Positions 1 to 7,748 are shown, counted from the stretch's first letter. The stretch is 10,770 nucleotides of DNA from Sphaerochaetaceae bacterium (GCA_023231265.1 JALNVT010000068.1:1-10770), one strand, 5' to 3'. Translations and numbers: made by a program. Notes: generated from the sequence alone by a model not told the origin.

Positions 1-1884
1 ATATATGAAATTACAGATATAATAATTAGAACTTTGAATCAAATTACCAATTGGTCAAATAAATCTGTCCATTTTGTATCAGAAAAACCCATGGATCTTC
101 CTTATTTAATAAAAGAATCTGTTATTGACTGGGTATGTAATCACCCTTATGCACAAGAGTATAATGAAATTTCAACATTTGAATTAGAATCTAAGATTCA
201 AGAATATAAAGACAATCCTGAATTTATAAAAAAGTATGGGAATAAGGCTGTAGATGAATCTCTATCTGGAAATATTACTTTAGATTCATATGAAAAAGGA
301 ATTTCTAAAATTGAAACTTATATTGAAAGAGCTCATAGCAAAAGCCAATTAGATGGGAGATATAAAAAGTTTGAAGATTTTTATAGCAGAACAATCAATC
401 CAAATGATAGGTCTATTGATTTATTTATAACTGAGGCCAATAAACTTAAAGATATAGATTGCTCTGCAATCAGAAAAACATCAGTCTGTCATTTTACAAA
501 AGATCTCATACAGTACTATCTTTTGAGGAGTGATAACTTGTTTAGTTATTTTGGTTTTAGAACCCAAATTAGAAAACAAATCATTCCAACTCTTAATAAT
601 TTTTCAGAATTTTTGATGTTATATTTAACAGAAATAGTTAACGGTGTACATGGAGATAGCTATGAATTAAAGCGCTCTCTAATGGATGATTTAATGTATT
701 TGCATAATAAAAAAAAGGCATATAAAAATTTAATTGCAGAAGCTTATGAAATAATTTATATGCAGTATTCAACACAACTTGATTTTAATTTATACAAAGA
801 TGATATTCCTCTATTATTATTTGATCGTTATAGATTTACAGATAAAGATTATGTTAATGTTTATTCTCATTCCATGGAACATGTATTTAAAGAAATCGAC
901 CCTCTCCTAAGGGATTATATATCAAGAGATAGATTGGTTTTAAAAGGATGTTTTGATTTTGTTATTGAAGAACTTAAAAATCAAAAATTTAAAATATATT
1001 CTGCTGATTTAACCAGCTTGTTTGAATTTAAAACACTGAAATGTGATAATTACCAATTGAAGAAGATTAAAGCTAAATATCCTGAATCTTTTGTAGCAAA
1101 TTTTGTTGATGATGATGAAGCCTTTCATACAATAAAGAATGGTATACATACAAAATATCATTATTATTTTGAATATAACCAGAAAAAGAAAATAGTATTG
1201 TTGTTGCAATTTATTCTTTATTTTCTTTACAGACATTGTGGAGGGATAGAAGAGTTAACAAGTTCCAATTATAACTTTTGGACATCATTTGAAATATCAC
1301 GTCTTTCAAGAAAGCAGCAGAATATCATAGATTCTGCGGTTGTAAAATGGGTGAATAAGGATAAAAAGATTTTACAAAATGTCTTAGCTTCTCCCTTTGA
1401 TATTGGAATAAAATTTTGGATTAAAGTAGATGCTGGAAGAAAAGCTAAAGCTGCAGCTTTAAAGAGTAATGAAAGAAATAGAGAATTGGATATATCTGAT
1501 GTGGATGCTGTAAGAAAAGACAGTCATGAAATACAGGATAGGTTGATTATAGAAGATGAAGAGGAGGTCTTAGCTGAAGAAGAAATCAAACCAGTTGTCA
1601 AAACTCGGAAAAAGAAGGCGGAAGTAGAGAATGACGGAACTCTTCTTTTTGTTACAAAGAGTTTATCATCCTTTGATAAATCAATATTGAAACTTTTGAT
1701 TGATTTTAAAGTGGATGAAGCTAGAGAATGTGCTCAAATTGAAGGTACCTCTCTTGAATTAATAATTGATAGAATAAACGAATTGAGTATGCAGAGTATA
1801 GAAGACGTTCTGATAATTGATAATGAAGTTATCTATGATTATCTAGAAGATTTGAGGATTGCTATGAGATGGAAAAAAACTTAA
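1..1884 (+). CDS. TerB_N / TerB_C-type protein, 5' end cut by window edge
   Basis: The frame is open from base 1 with no stop, so the TTG at 34 is probably internal and the 627 residues seen are the C-terminal part of a longer protein. Around residues 184-216 there is an FGFRTQIR stretch followed by an LYLTEIVNG stretch, which resembles the TerB_N domain. Near residues 495-520 there is an LDISDVDAVRKDS stretch, followed by an acidic and then Lys-rich linker. From about 556 to 620 a compact helical region (SFDKSILKLLIDF, then IDRINELS) resembles TerB_C. The central TerB helical domain is not obvious. TerB_N/TerB_C proteins are known from tellurite/stress and defence-linked gene neighbourhoods, often with helicases or ATPases. 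The biochemical activity is unknown. No signal peptide or membrane segment is visible in the part seen. A sampled segment is 20% GC, well below the next gene, which suggests transfer. Family assignment is from remembered sequence patterns. Confidence 0.7.
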   Translation: MYEITDIIIRTLNQITNWSNKSVHFVSEKPMDLPYLIKESVIDWVCNHPYAQEYNEISTFELESKIQEYKDNPEFIKKYGNKAVDESLSGNITLDSYEKGISKIETYIERAHSKSQLDGRYKKFEDFYSRTINPNDRSIDLFITEANKLKDIDCSAIRKTSVCHFTKDLIQYYLLRSDNLFSYFGFRTQIRKQIIPTLNNFSEFLMLYLTEIVNGVHGDSYELKRSLMDDLMYLHNKKKAYKNLIAEAYEIIYMQYSTQLDFNLYKDDIPLLLFDRYRFTDKDYVNVYSHSMEHVFKEIDPLLRDYISRDRLVLKGCFDFVIEELKNQKFKIYSADLTSLFEFKTLKCDNYQLKKIKAKYPESFVANFVDDDEAFHTIKNGIHTKYHYYFEYNQKKKIVLLLQFILYFLYRHCGGIEELTSSNYNFWTSFEISRLSRKQQNIIDSAVVKWVNKDKKILQNVLASPFDIGIKFWIKVDAGRKAKAAALKSNERNRELDISDVDAVRKDSHEIQDRLIIEDEEEVLAEEEIKPVVKTRKKKAEVENDGTLLFVTKSLSSFDKSILKLLIDFKVDEARECAQIEGTSLELIIDRINELSMQSIEDVLIIDNEVIYDYLEDLRIAMRWKKT

Positions 1885-2078
1885 ATAGTGGAGATGATTG
1901 ATGATTAATAACTGCTATAAATTCAGCACAAACAAATCCAAATTAGAATGCTTGAATACCAAAATCAAATACAGTTTTGCTTTATAAAATACAACACATC
2001 ACTAAGATTTAATACAAAAATATCTCCAAAATTAAAGATATCCAATGGGGTACATTGAAGAATGTTTTTTTCATAAAT

Positions 2079-2121
2079 GCTCTTCTGAGATCTTGAAATG
2101 GGAGAAGCTTTTTGTCTTTTT
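2079..2121 (+). terminator. Possible intrinsic terminator after TerB-like gene
   Basis: GCT-C-TTCT at 2079-2086 pairs with AGAAGC at 2103-2108, with one bulged C and a 16-base loop. TTTTT, a GTC and more T residues follow. The stem is short and about 200 bases past the stop at 1884, so this is only a candidate. Its position argues that the open frame running upstream from 2260 is not translated. Confidence 0.3.
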
Positions 2122-2195
2122 ATTATATGTAGAACTCGTATTATCTGTGCAGATTATCTAGTCTGCATTTTTTTCTGTCAAAAATTAAAATTCTG

Positions 2196-2204
2196 TGTTT
2201 TAAT
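2196..2204 (+). promoter_or_regulatory. Candidate extended -10 promoter for GH3 gene
   Basis: TG-T-TTTAAT is an extended -10 element one base from consensus. No good -35 is found 17 bases upstream (TGTCAA), which extended -10 promoters can tolerate. Transcription would start near 2211, leaving a leader of about 49 bases before the ATG at 2260. It closely resembles the TG-T-TATAAT element before the helicase gene. Confidence 0.4.
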
Positions 2205-2259
2205 ATATTGGATGGATCATGGAGTTTATCATTGTAACATCCATCAAAAGAAGGGTTAT

Positions 2260-4377
2260 ATGAAAAGAAAAAGAGACTGGGCTATTAAGAAAGCTACAGA
2301 ATTGGTAAATAAAATGACAGTGGATGAAAGAGCACAGCAGCTTCGCTTTGATGCTCCTTCAATTGAGAGACTGGGCGTGAATGAATACAACTGGTGGAAT
2401 GAAGGTCTTCATGGTCTTGCAAGATCTGGTGTTGCAACAGTATTTCCACAGGCTATTGGTCTTGCAGCCATGTTTGATAAAGAGGAAATAGAAGCAGTTG
2501 GTGATGTTATATCTACCGAAGCTAGAGCGAGGTACAATTCAAGCATAAAATATGGTGATAGAGACATCTACAAAGGACTCACAATTTGGTCTCCAAACAT
2601 CAATATATTCAGAGATCCAAGATGGGGAAGAGGTCATGAGACCTATGGAGAGGATCCTTTTTTAACAGGTGAGTTAGGTTGTTCTTTTGTAGAGGGACTT
2701 CAAGGAAAGGATGAAAAATATCTCAAAACAAGTGCATGTGCAAAGCACTTTGCTGTTCACAGTGGACCTGAAAAAGATAGACATCATTTCAATGCTGTGG
2801 TCAAGCAAAAAGATCTATGGGAAACATATCTGTATGCATTTGAAAGACTTGTTGAGGATGCAGATGTTGATTCAGTAATGGGAGCTTACAACAGAACAAA
2901 CGGGGAACCATGCTGTGGAAGTGAGTACCTGATGAAAGACGTTCTTCGCGGGAAGTGGAACTTCCAAGGTCACTATGTAAGTGATTGCTGGGCAATCAAG
3001 GATTTTCATCAGAATCATAAGATAACAAAGAATGCTGAAGAGTCAGTGAGTCTTGCTTTGAGAAGTGGCTGCGATGTTAACTGCGGTTGTACATACCAAC
3101 ATGTTATTGAGGCTTTGGATAAAGGTTTGATTGAGGAAAGGCACATCACAGAAGCTGCCATCAGATTGTTCACAACACGCTTTTTATTGGGTGAGTTTGA
3201 GTCCACAAAATATGATGAGATTGGATACAGAGAGATAGAATCAAAGAAAAATATTGAATTATCTCTCGATGCAGCAAGAAAAAGCATTGTCATGTTGAAG
3301 AATGATGGAATTCTCCCATTGAACAAAAACAAGCTGAAAGACATAGCTGTTATTGGCCCAAATGCAAACAGCAGAAGTGCCTTGATTGGTAACTATCATG
3401 GAACATCCTCTCGTTATATAACTCTTTTGGAGGGCATTCAGGATGAACTGAAAGACACTGATGTAAACATTCATTACAGTGTTGGTTGTGATCTATCTAA
3501 GTCAAGAGTTGAAGATCTTGCAAGAGATAATGATAGAATATCTGAAGCACTGGCTGCCTCTGAATGCAGTGATTTGATAATCCTTTCATTGGGACTTGAT
3601 GAGAGTCTGGAAGGCGAGGAAGGAGACGAAGGAAACAGCTACTTCTCTGGAGATAAATCAGATATTACATTACCACAATCACAGCTAACCTTACTTGATG
3701 CAATGATCAAAACAGGCAAGCCTTTGGTAGTTGTCCTGCAGGCTGGAAGCTGCATTGATTTGAGTGTAGCTGATGAACGTGCAGATGCCATTCTTGATGG
3801 ATTTTATCCAGGTGCAAGAGGTGGTTCTGCATTATCTGATGTTATATTTGGTAAGTGCAGTCCATCAGGAAAGCTTCCAATAACATTCTACAGAACATTG
3901 GAACATATGGGTGATTTTAGTGATTATTCAATGAAAGGTAGAACATATAAATATGTAGAGAGTGATGATGTTCTGTATCCTTTTGGATTTGGCCTCACAT
4001 ACAATAACTTGGAGATAACAGGAGTATCGGAAGTTGAGATTGATGAAAAAGGTGATGCATATTTGGATGTCAGTGTTAGAAATAGTGGTGATATCTATCA
4101 AGAAGATGTCCTTCAGATCTATATAGATGGAAACATTCCTGGAGAGAAGAAGAATCCAAGTCTCTGCAGTTTCAAGCGCATCAAAATGAAACCAGGAACA
4201 ACTGATACATACAGAATGGTTATCAAGAAAAGCAGTTTTGAATCTGTTGATGAAGAAGGTCTAAGAGAGATCCGAAGCAGAAGATTCACTATATCTGTTG
4301 GATTCAGTCAAAATGACAGTAGAAGCTGTGAGTTGATGAAGATTGAGCCTGTAATAAAAGAGATAGTATTGAAGTAA
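2260..4377 (+). CDS. GH3 family beta-xylosidase / beta-glucosidase, cytoplasmic
   Basis: This 705-residue enzyme removes non-reducing terminal beta-linked sugars, most likely xylose or glucose, from imported oligosaccharides. The N-terminal GH3 barrel shows YNWWNEGLHGLARSG, TVFPQAIGL, SPNINIFRDPRWGRG-type and AKHFAVHSGPE-type motifs. The predicted nucleophile is Asp242 in VSDCWAI. The alpha/beta second domain starts near the IVMLKNDGILPLN stretch and carries the acid/base candidates in the Glu-rich LEGEEGDEG loop (Glu451-Glu454). PFGFGLTY leads into a fibronectin III-like C-terminal domain (LQIYIDG, then FKRIKMKPG). The length is normal for the family. WWNEGLHG plus TVFPQAIGL is the pattern of xylosidase-like GH3 enzymes, but substrate cannot be settled from sequence. 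The ATG at 2260 is chosen because AGAAGGG (2249-2255) precedes it and the barrel begins soon after. There is no signal peptide. It is the only clear metabolic gene here and is transcribed alone. Confidence 0.93.
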   Translation: MKRKRDWAIKKATELVNKMTVDERAQQLRFDAPSIERLGVNEYNWWNEGLHGLARSGVATVFPQAIGLAAMFDKEEIEAVGDVISTEARARYNSSIKYGDRDIYKGLTIWSPNINIFRDPRWGRGHETYGEDPFLTGELGCSFVEGLQGKDEKYLKTSACAKHFAVHSGPEKDRHHFNAVVKQKDLWETYLYAFERLVEDADVDSVMGAYNRTNGEPCCGSEYLMKDVLRGKWNFQGHYVSDCWAIKDFHQNHKITKNAEESVSLALRSGCDVNCGCTYQHVIEALDKGLIEERHITEAAIRLFTTRFLLGEFESTKYDEIGYREIESKKNIELSLDAARKSIVMLKNDGILPLNKNKLKDIAVIGPNANSRSALIGNYHGTSSRYITLLEGIQDELKDTDVNIHYSVGCDLSKSRVEDLARDNDRISEALAASECSDLIILSLGLDESLEGEEGDEGNSYFSGDKSDITLPQSQLTLLDAMIKTGKPLVVVLQAGSCIDLSVADERADAILDGFYPGARGGSALSDVIFGKCSPSGKLPITFYRTLEHMGDFSDYSMKGRTYKYVESDDVLYPFGFGLTYNNLEITGVSEVEIDEKGDAYLDVSVRNSGDIYQEDVLQIYIDGNIPGEKKNPSLCSFKRIKMKPGTTDTYRMVIKKSSFESVDEEGLREIRSRRFTISVGFSQNDSRSCELMKIEPVIKEIVLK

Positions 4378-4411
4378 ATTACGTGAACTGATTGAGTTAA
4401 ATATAATCTAT

Positions 4412-4481
4412 AATCTCAGAAACATGTTTGAATTGGATATGATCATCGTATCTGATCTGCAAGCATTTTCTGAGATTTTTT
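4412..4481 (+). terminator. Long hairpin intrinsic terminator after GH3 gene
   Basis: AATCTCAGAAA (4412-4422) is perfectly complementary to TTTCTGAGATT (4467-4477). After one bulged C (4423) the stem continues with ATGTTTG (4424-4430) against CAAGCAT (4460-4466), including one G-T pair. An inner near-perfect palindrome, GATATGAT-C-ATCGTATC, occupies 4436-4452. The T run 4476-4481 follows directly. It lies 35 bases past the GH3 stop and insulates that gene from the helicase unit. Confidence 0.85.
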
Positions 4482-4565
4482 ATATATCACGAGGTCCTCA
4501 ATAGACTCTTATCTCTTTCTGTTCAGTTGAGATAGCATAAAAAAACTATTAAAGTTGCATTTTAA

Positions 4566-4574
4566 TGTTATAAT
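4566..4574 (+). promoter_or_regulatory. Extended -10 promoter for helicase-methyltransferase unit
   Basis: TG-T-TATAAT is a perfect extended -10 element. The sequence 17 bases upstream (CTATTA, 4546-4551) is a poor -35, but an A7 run and AT-rich DNA lie just upstream. Transcription would begin near 4581, right at the leader hairpin and about 100 bases before the chosen start codon. Confidence 0.65.
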
Positions 4575-4579
4575 AGTGA

Positions 4580-4614
4580 TTATATGAATCTTTTGACTTA
4601 GAAGAATCATATAA
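4580..4614 (+). promoter_or_regulatory. Hairpin in the 5' leader of the helicase gene
   Basis: TTATATGA (4580-4587) is perfectly complementary to TCATATAA (4607-4614). After one A-A mismatch the stem continues with TCTT (4589-4592) against AAGA (4602-4605), leaving a loop of about 9 bases. No T run follows, so it is not an intrinsic terminator. It starts at about the predicted transcription start and could stabilise the mRNA or act as a binding site. Its function is unknown. Confidence 0.5.
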
Positions 4615-4684
4615 AGGTCCATATTGCTCTTGAGACAATCAAGTGTGATAAGCTGGCCTCATCTTAATGACAAGAAGATTGATT

Positions 4685-7156
4685 ATGAATTTATTTAACA
4701 GAGAGTTCGAGAAGAAGGACACTGTGGTATTTACCGAGAATGTATATTCCACAATCTATGAATCAGATGATACCATATTGATTGTTGATACCAATTTAAC
4801 AGAACGTCCAGAAGGTAAAGAACTTTTCTCATATGAAGAGTACACAACATCACAGAATAGGATTTTCAATAGAAAGAAGAGAGTCTATCGAATCATTGAT
4901 GGCGAGGAGAACACTCTCTGCAGCTACTTTGAAGATGAAAAGGACTACTCCAGTTCCTACAGACACAGCTCTGGAGATAGAGGACTCGATACAACAGCTC
5001 TTGAGTATTATTTTGAAGAGAGATTTGCTGAATGTTATGGTTCAGATGCAACTAAATATCTTTTCAAGGAGTATCCAATAACTGGAGGAGATGGAAATAC
5101 TTTCTATCTTGATTACTGTGTTGAGATGAAATATGGTGAGAGAGTTGGTGTTGAAGAGAATGGTGTAAAATATCATCATCCTCAGCTGATTGGTCTGAGT
5201 AAATACCGTCATCAGCTTGAAAAGCAGAATCTGTGTTCATTCCTAGGTATAAGGCTCTACAGATTCTCATCAATAGACTGTCAGAACCCCAATGTAATAA
5301 TTGAGAATATTGAGCATTTCTTTGGTCCCAAAGAGAACTTCATAGCGAAATCTCTTACTGCCACAAGAAAATACAAGCTCTATGAGCATCAGGAAGTGAA
5401 GCTCTCTGATTTAGAGAATCAACGAAAGAGCCAAGGTGATTGCAGCAGCCTCATTGTTCTTCCAACAGGCTCTGGGAAATCTTTGATTGTTGAGGAAGAT
5501 ATAAAAAAGTACCTGATTGAGAATCCTGACGCAAGAATATTGATCGTAGCACCCACAAGAGCGATAAGAGATCAATGGAATCATGTGAAATCTCTCAGCG
5601 ATAGAGTTGAATGTGGAACCTATCATATGCTATGGAGCAAGAAGAATGCAGTTCCTAAGGATTATTATGATTACATCGTTGTTGATGAGGCTCATCATGC
5701 AACATCCCCAATGACAAAGATTGCTCTTCAGTACTTCACACCTCACTTTTTATTGGGAGTGACTGCAACACCGACAAGAATGGATGGTCAGAAGCTTGAG
5801 GAAGTATTTGGAAGCTATCAAACAAGTCTGACCTTAAAAGAAGCAATAAAAAAGAACATAATATCAAATGTGAGAGCTTATAGATTGCAATCCAACTTAG
5901 ATCTATCTGAAGTTCGTTACAATGGTAAGGATTATGTAAATAGAGATTTAGAAAGTAAGATAATCATACCGAGTAGGGATTATTTAATCATAGATTTATT
6001 GAAGAAATATTTCAATTCTGGAGAATCTGGCTCTCTGAAAGGAATAATATTCTGCATCAACATATCTCATGCAAATCGAATGGCAAAATTATTGAATGAA
6101 GCGGGATTTTCTGCACAATCATTGAGCAGCAAGAGTAAGAATCCAAAAGATGTTCTTGATAGTTATAAAAGAGGTGAGTTCAGATTCCTCTGCAGCTGCA
6201 ATGCAATAAATGAAGGCTTTGATGATAGAAATGTCGGAATACTTGTTATGGCAAGACCAACTCTATCGAAGGTTCTGTACCTTCAGCAACTTGGAAGAGG
6301 TCTAAGGAAAGGAGATAACAAAGATGAGGTGTTTGTGATTGATGTTGTTGACAGCTATGGAGCTACTGTTAGACCTTGGAGTGCAAATGCAATATTTAAA
6401 GAGCCAAAGTATCGACCATTTTCAGCGATGGTTCAAACAGAAAGAGCTCCAATCTTAAATCTGGAGGGATATGAAGAGACTCTGAGGGATGTAATTCCAA
6501 TTGATATAACAACATTCGAAGATGAGTACTCAGATCTCTTGAGTTCTGAGAAAGCAGCTCGAAAACTTTACATTGGAACAGAGACTCTGCACAGTTGGAT
6601 CAAAAACAAAAAAGTGATACCTGAGAGGTCACTCAATTTTGGAAGAAATAAGATTTATTATTTTACAGAAAAACAAGTTGAAGAGATTCGAATTCAAGAA
6701 GGATTAAAGAAACACAGTGATGAGACGATTAGAGAGGATTTTTTTGAATACATAAAAGATAAAAACTATACCTATTCATTCAAGATTGTGTTTCTCCTAT
6801 CACTTCTTCAGGTGGTAGATTCCACTGGGGCTGCAGACATTGATGATGTACTGAAGCATTATGTAAGATTTTATTTGCGACGTATTGAGATGAACAGACC
6901 AGTTGATCGAGAGAGCTGTGTTTATGACAGAGAGTATCTCTTGGACACCATTAAGATGAAGCGAAATATGCTGAAGAATCCTTTTGAAAAATATGAGAGA
7001 AAGAGATTCATATATTATGGAAAAGATATAAAGTTGATGCAAATAAATCCTCAATTGTGGTACAAACTATCTGAAGGTGATATTGAGCAGATCAAGAAAA
7101 TTGGAAGAGAGAATTTAGAGAGTTACTACAGAGATCTAGGAGGTCTATGTGATTGA
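4685..7156 (+). CDS. DUF559-like nuclease / SF2 DEAH helicase / HTH fusion protein
   Basis: This 823-residue cytoplasmic protein probably translocates on and cuts DNA. Residues about 105-197 resemble a Vsr/DUF559-type PD-(D/E)XK nuclease: Glu111, Asp143 (YLDYCVE), Glu157/158 (GVEENG), the YHHP turn, Arg175 and GIRLYRFSS. The helicase core follows: motif I LPTGSGKS (259-266), Ia VAPTR, II DEAHH (334-338), III GVTATPTR, IV IIFCI (454-458), V NEGFDD and VI QQLGRGLR (534-541). Residues about 618-670 resemble a MerR/excisionase helix-turn-helix (SEKAARKLYIGTETLHSWIK, then IYYFTEKQVEEI). The last 140 residues begin YSFKIVFLLSLLQ and end LESYYRDL, a helical region I cannot name. The ATG at 4685 is preferred because AAGAAG sits 7 bases upstream; the ATG at 4667 has no ribosome site and adds 6 residues. 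A stop at 4649 excludes earlier starts. A defence role is inferred. The helicase call is firm; the nuclease and HTH calls are moderate. Confidence 0.88.
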   Translation: MNLFNREFEKKDTVVFTENVYSTIYESDDTILIVDTNLTERPEGKELFSYEEYTTSQNRIFNRKKRVYRIIDGEENTLCSYFEDEKDYSSSYRHSSGDRGLDTTALEYYFEERFAECYGSDATKYLFKEYPITGGDGNTFYLDYCVEMKYGERVGVEENGVKYHHPQLIGLSKYRHQLEKQNLCSFLGIRLYRFSSIDCQNPNVIIENIEHFFGPKENFIAKSLTATRKYKLYEHQEVKLSDLENQRKSQGDCSSLIVLPTGSGKSLIVEEDIKKYLIENPDARILIVAPTRAIRDQWNHVKSLSDRVECGTYHMLWSKKNAVPKDYYDYIVVDEAHHATSPMTKIALQYFTPHFLLGVTATPTRMDGQKLEEVFGSYQTSLTLKEAIKKNIISNVRAYRLQSNLDLSEVRYNGKDYVNRDLESKIIIPSRDYLIIDLLKKYFNSGESGSLKGIIFCINISHANRMAKLLNEAGFSAQSLSSKSKNPKDVLDSYKRGEFRFLCSCNAINEGFDDRNVGILVMARPTLSKVLYLQQLGRGLRKGDNKDEVFVIDVVDSYGATVRPWSANAIFKEPKYRPFSAMVQTERAPILNLEGYEETLRDVIPIDITTFEDEYSDLLSSEKAARKLYIGTETLHSWIKNKKVIPERSLNFGRNKIYYFTEKQVEEIRIQEGLKKHSDETIREDFFEYIKDKNYTYSFKIVFLLSLLQVVDSTGAADIDDVLKHYVRFYLRRIEMNRPVDRESCVYDREYLLDTIKMKRNMLKNPFEKYERKRFIYYGKDIKLMQINPQLWYKLSEGDIEQIKKIGRENLESYYRDLGGLCD
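7138..7144 (+). promoter_or_regulatory. Consensus Shine-Dalgarno inside helicase 3' end
   Basis: AGGAGGT lies within the last six codons of the helicase gene, with AGGAGG ending 5 bases before the GTG at 7149. It decides the start of the methyltransferase: no other start in this frame has such a site. The strong site and the 8-base gene overlap indicate translational coupling. Confidence 0.85.
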
Positions 7157-7748
7157 TTATTACAATGATAATTCTGATGTCTTCATCAAGAGCACTGTTG
7201 ATTGCAAGATGGATGAAGTATATGAACCTTTTCTTAAGAATCTGAATGAAGGAGACAGAATCCTTGATGCTGGATGTGGTTCTGGTCGTGATTCTCTGCA
7301 ATTTAAGAAGCTTGGCTTCAATGTTGAGGCGTTTGATATCTCAGAAAAAATGGTTGAAGCAGCAACTGATCTGACAGGCATAGCTGTAAGGAGACAGAGC
7401 TTTCTTGATATAGAGTACAAAGAAGAGTTTGATGCAGTATGGGCATGTGCTTCATTGCTGCATGTGAATAGAAAGATGCTTCCTGAGGCTTTCAAAAAAC
7501 TCCATGAAGCTCTTAAGAAAGATGGAATTATGTACTGCTCCTTCAAACTAAGAGAGCAAGATTATATAAAGGATGGTAGGTCTTTCACCTGTTTCAATGA
7601 GATTGATTTGAATAGGTTTATAAAGAAGTTAGGTATTTTTGAAATTTTGCAAATTTATGTTACTCATGATAGCCGAGTTGATAGGAAAAATGAATTGTGG
7701 ATAAATACCATTCTTAAAAAATCATCTACAAATCAAATTGATAATTAA
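7149..7748 (+). CDS. Class I SAM-dependent methyltransferase coupled to the helicase
   Basis: This 199-residue Rossmann-fold methyltransferase starts with GTG and overlaps the helicase by 8 bases. The SAM-binding motif I is ILDAGCGSGRD (38-48), with the acidic ribose-binding residue at Asp63 (VEAFDIS). The position usually called motif IV reads FDAVWACASLLHV (94-106), where DNA amino-methyltransferases would have (N/D)PPY/F. There is no target-recognition region and no cysteine motif of 5-methylcytosine enzymes. It therefore looks like a small-molecule, protein or RNA methylase rather than the modification arm of a restriction system. The C-terminal part carries GRSFTCFNEIDL and DSRVDRKNELWINTIL. 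The substrate is unknown. The last 130 bases or so fall to 23-28% GC in sampled segments against 45% in the core. Close coupling suggests it modifies, or makes something for, the helicase protein or its target. Fold assignment is firm; role is not. Confidence 0.9.
   Translation: MIDYYNDNSDVFIKSTVDCKMDEVYEPFLKNLNEGDRILDAGCGSGRDSLQFKKLGFNVEAFDISEKMVEAATDLTGIAVRRQSFLDIEYKEEFDAVWACASLLHVNRKMLPEAFKKLHEALKKDGIMYCSFKLREQDYIKDGRSFTCFNEIDLNRFIKKLGIFEILQIYVTHDSRVDRKNELWINTILKKSSTNQIDN

Larger units (their letters stand above)
1885..2259. other. Intergenic gap between TerB-like gene and GH3 gene
   Basis: These 375 bases hold no convincing gene. At the left end an ATG at 1869 overlaps the end of the TerB-like gene, has a GAGGA ten bases upstream, and gives only MEKNLNSGDD before TGA at 1899-1901. 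That TGA overlaps another ATG at 1901 that opens a 28-codon frame without family resemblance. This may be the stump of a lost downstream operon gene, but chance is equally likely. The right part holds a weak terminator-like hairpin (2079-2113) and an extended -10 element (2196-2204). A short inverted repeat, CAATG/CATTG, lies at 2043-2057. Confidence 0.5.

Noticed and set aside
1901..1987. 28-codon frame starting at the ATG that overlaps TGA
   Set aside because: No family resemblance, no strong ribosome site of its own, and length well within chance for AT-rich DNA.
2098..2259. 54-residue Cys-rich, hydrophobic N-terminal extension of the GH3 protein, possibly a signal or membrane segment
   Set aside because: It has no ribosome site, overlaps a terminator-like hairpin and the extended -10 promoter, and lacks a normal signal-peptide order. 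The ATG at 2260 has AGAAGGG just upstream and fits the family's start.
4491..4499. GAGGTCCTC palindrome as a protein-binding or restriction-type site
   Set aside because: A single 9-base palindrome with no second copy seen nearby. It lies between the terminator and the promoter, and no role can be supported.
4510..4534. TATCTC/GAGATA inverted repeat as a terminator or operator
   Set aside because: The stem is only 6 bp and no T run follows on the + strand. It is too weak to call.
7160..7546. 128-codon frame on the minus strand inside the methyltransferase gene
   Set aside because: It is the antisense of a clear methyltransferase, with no recognisable motif or ribosome site. Other minus-strand frames in the window were rejected for the same reason.
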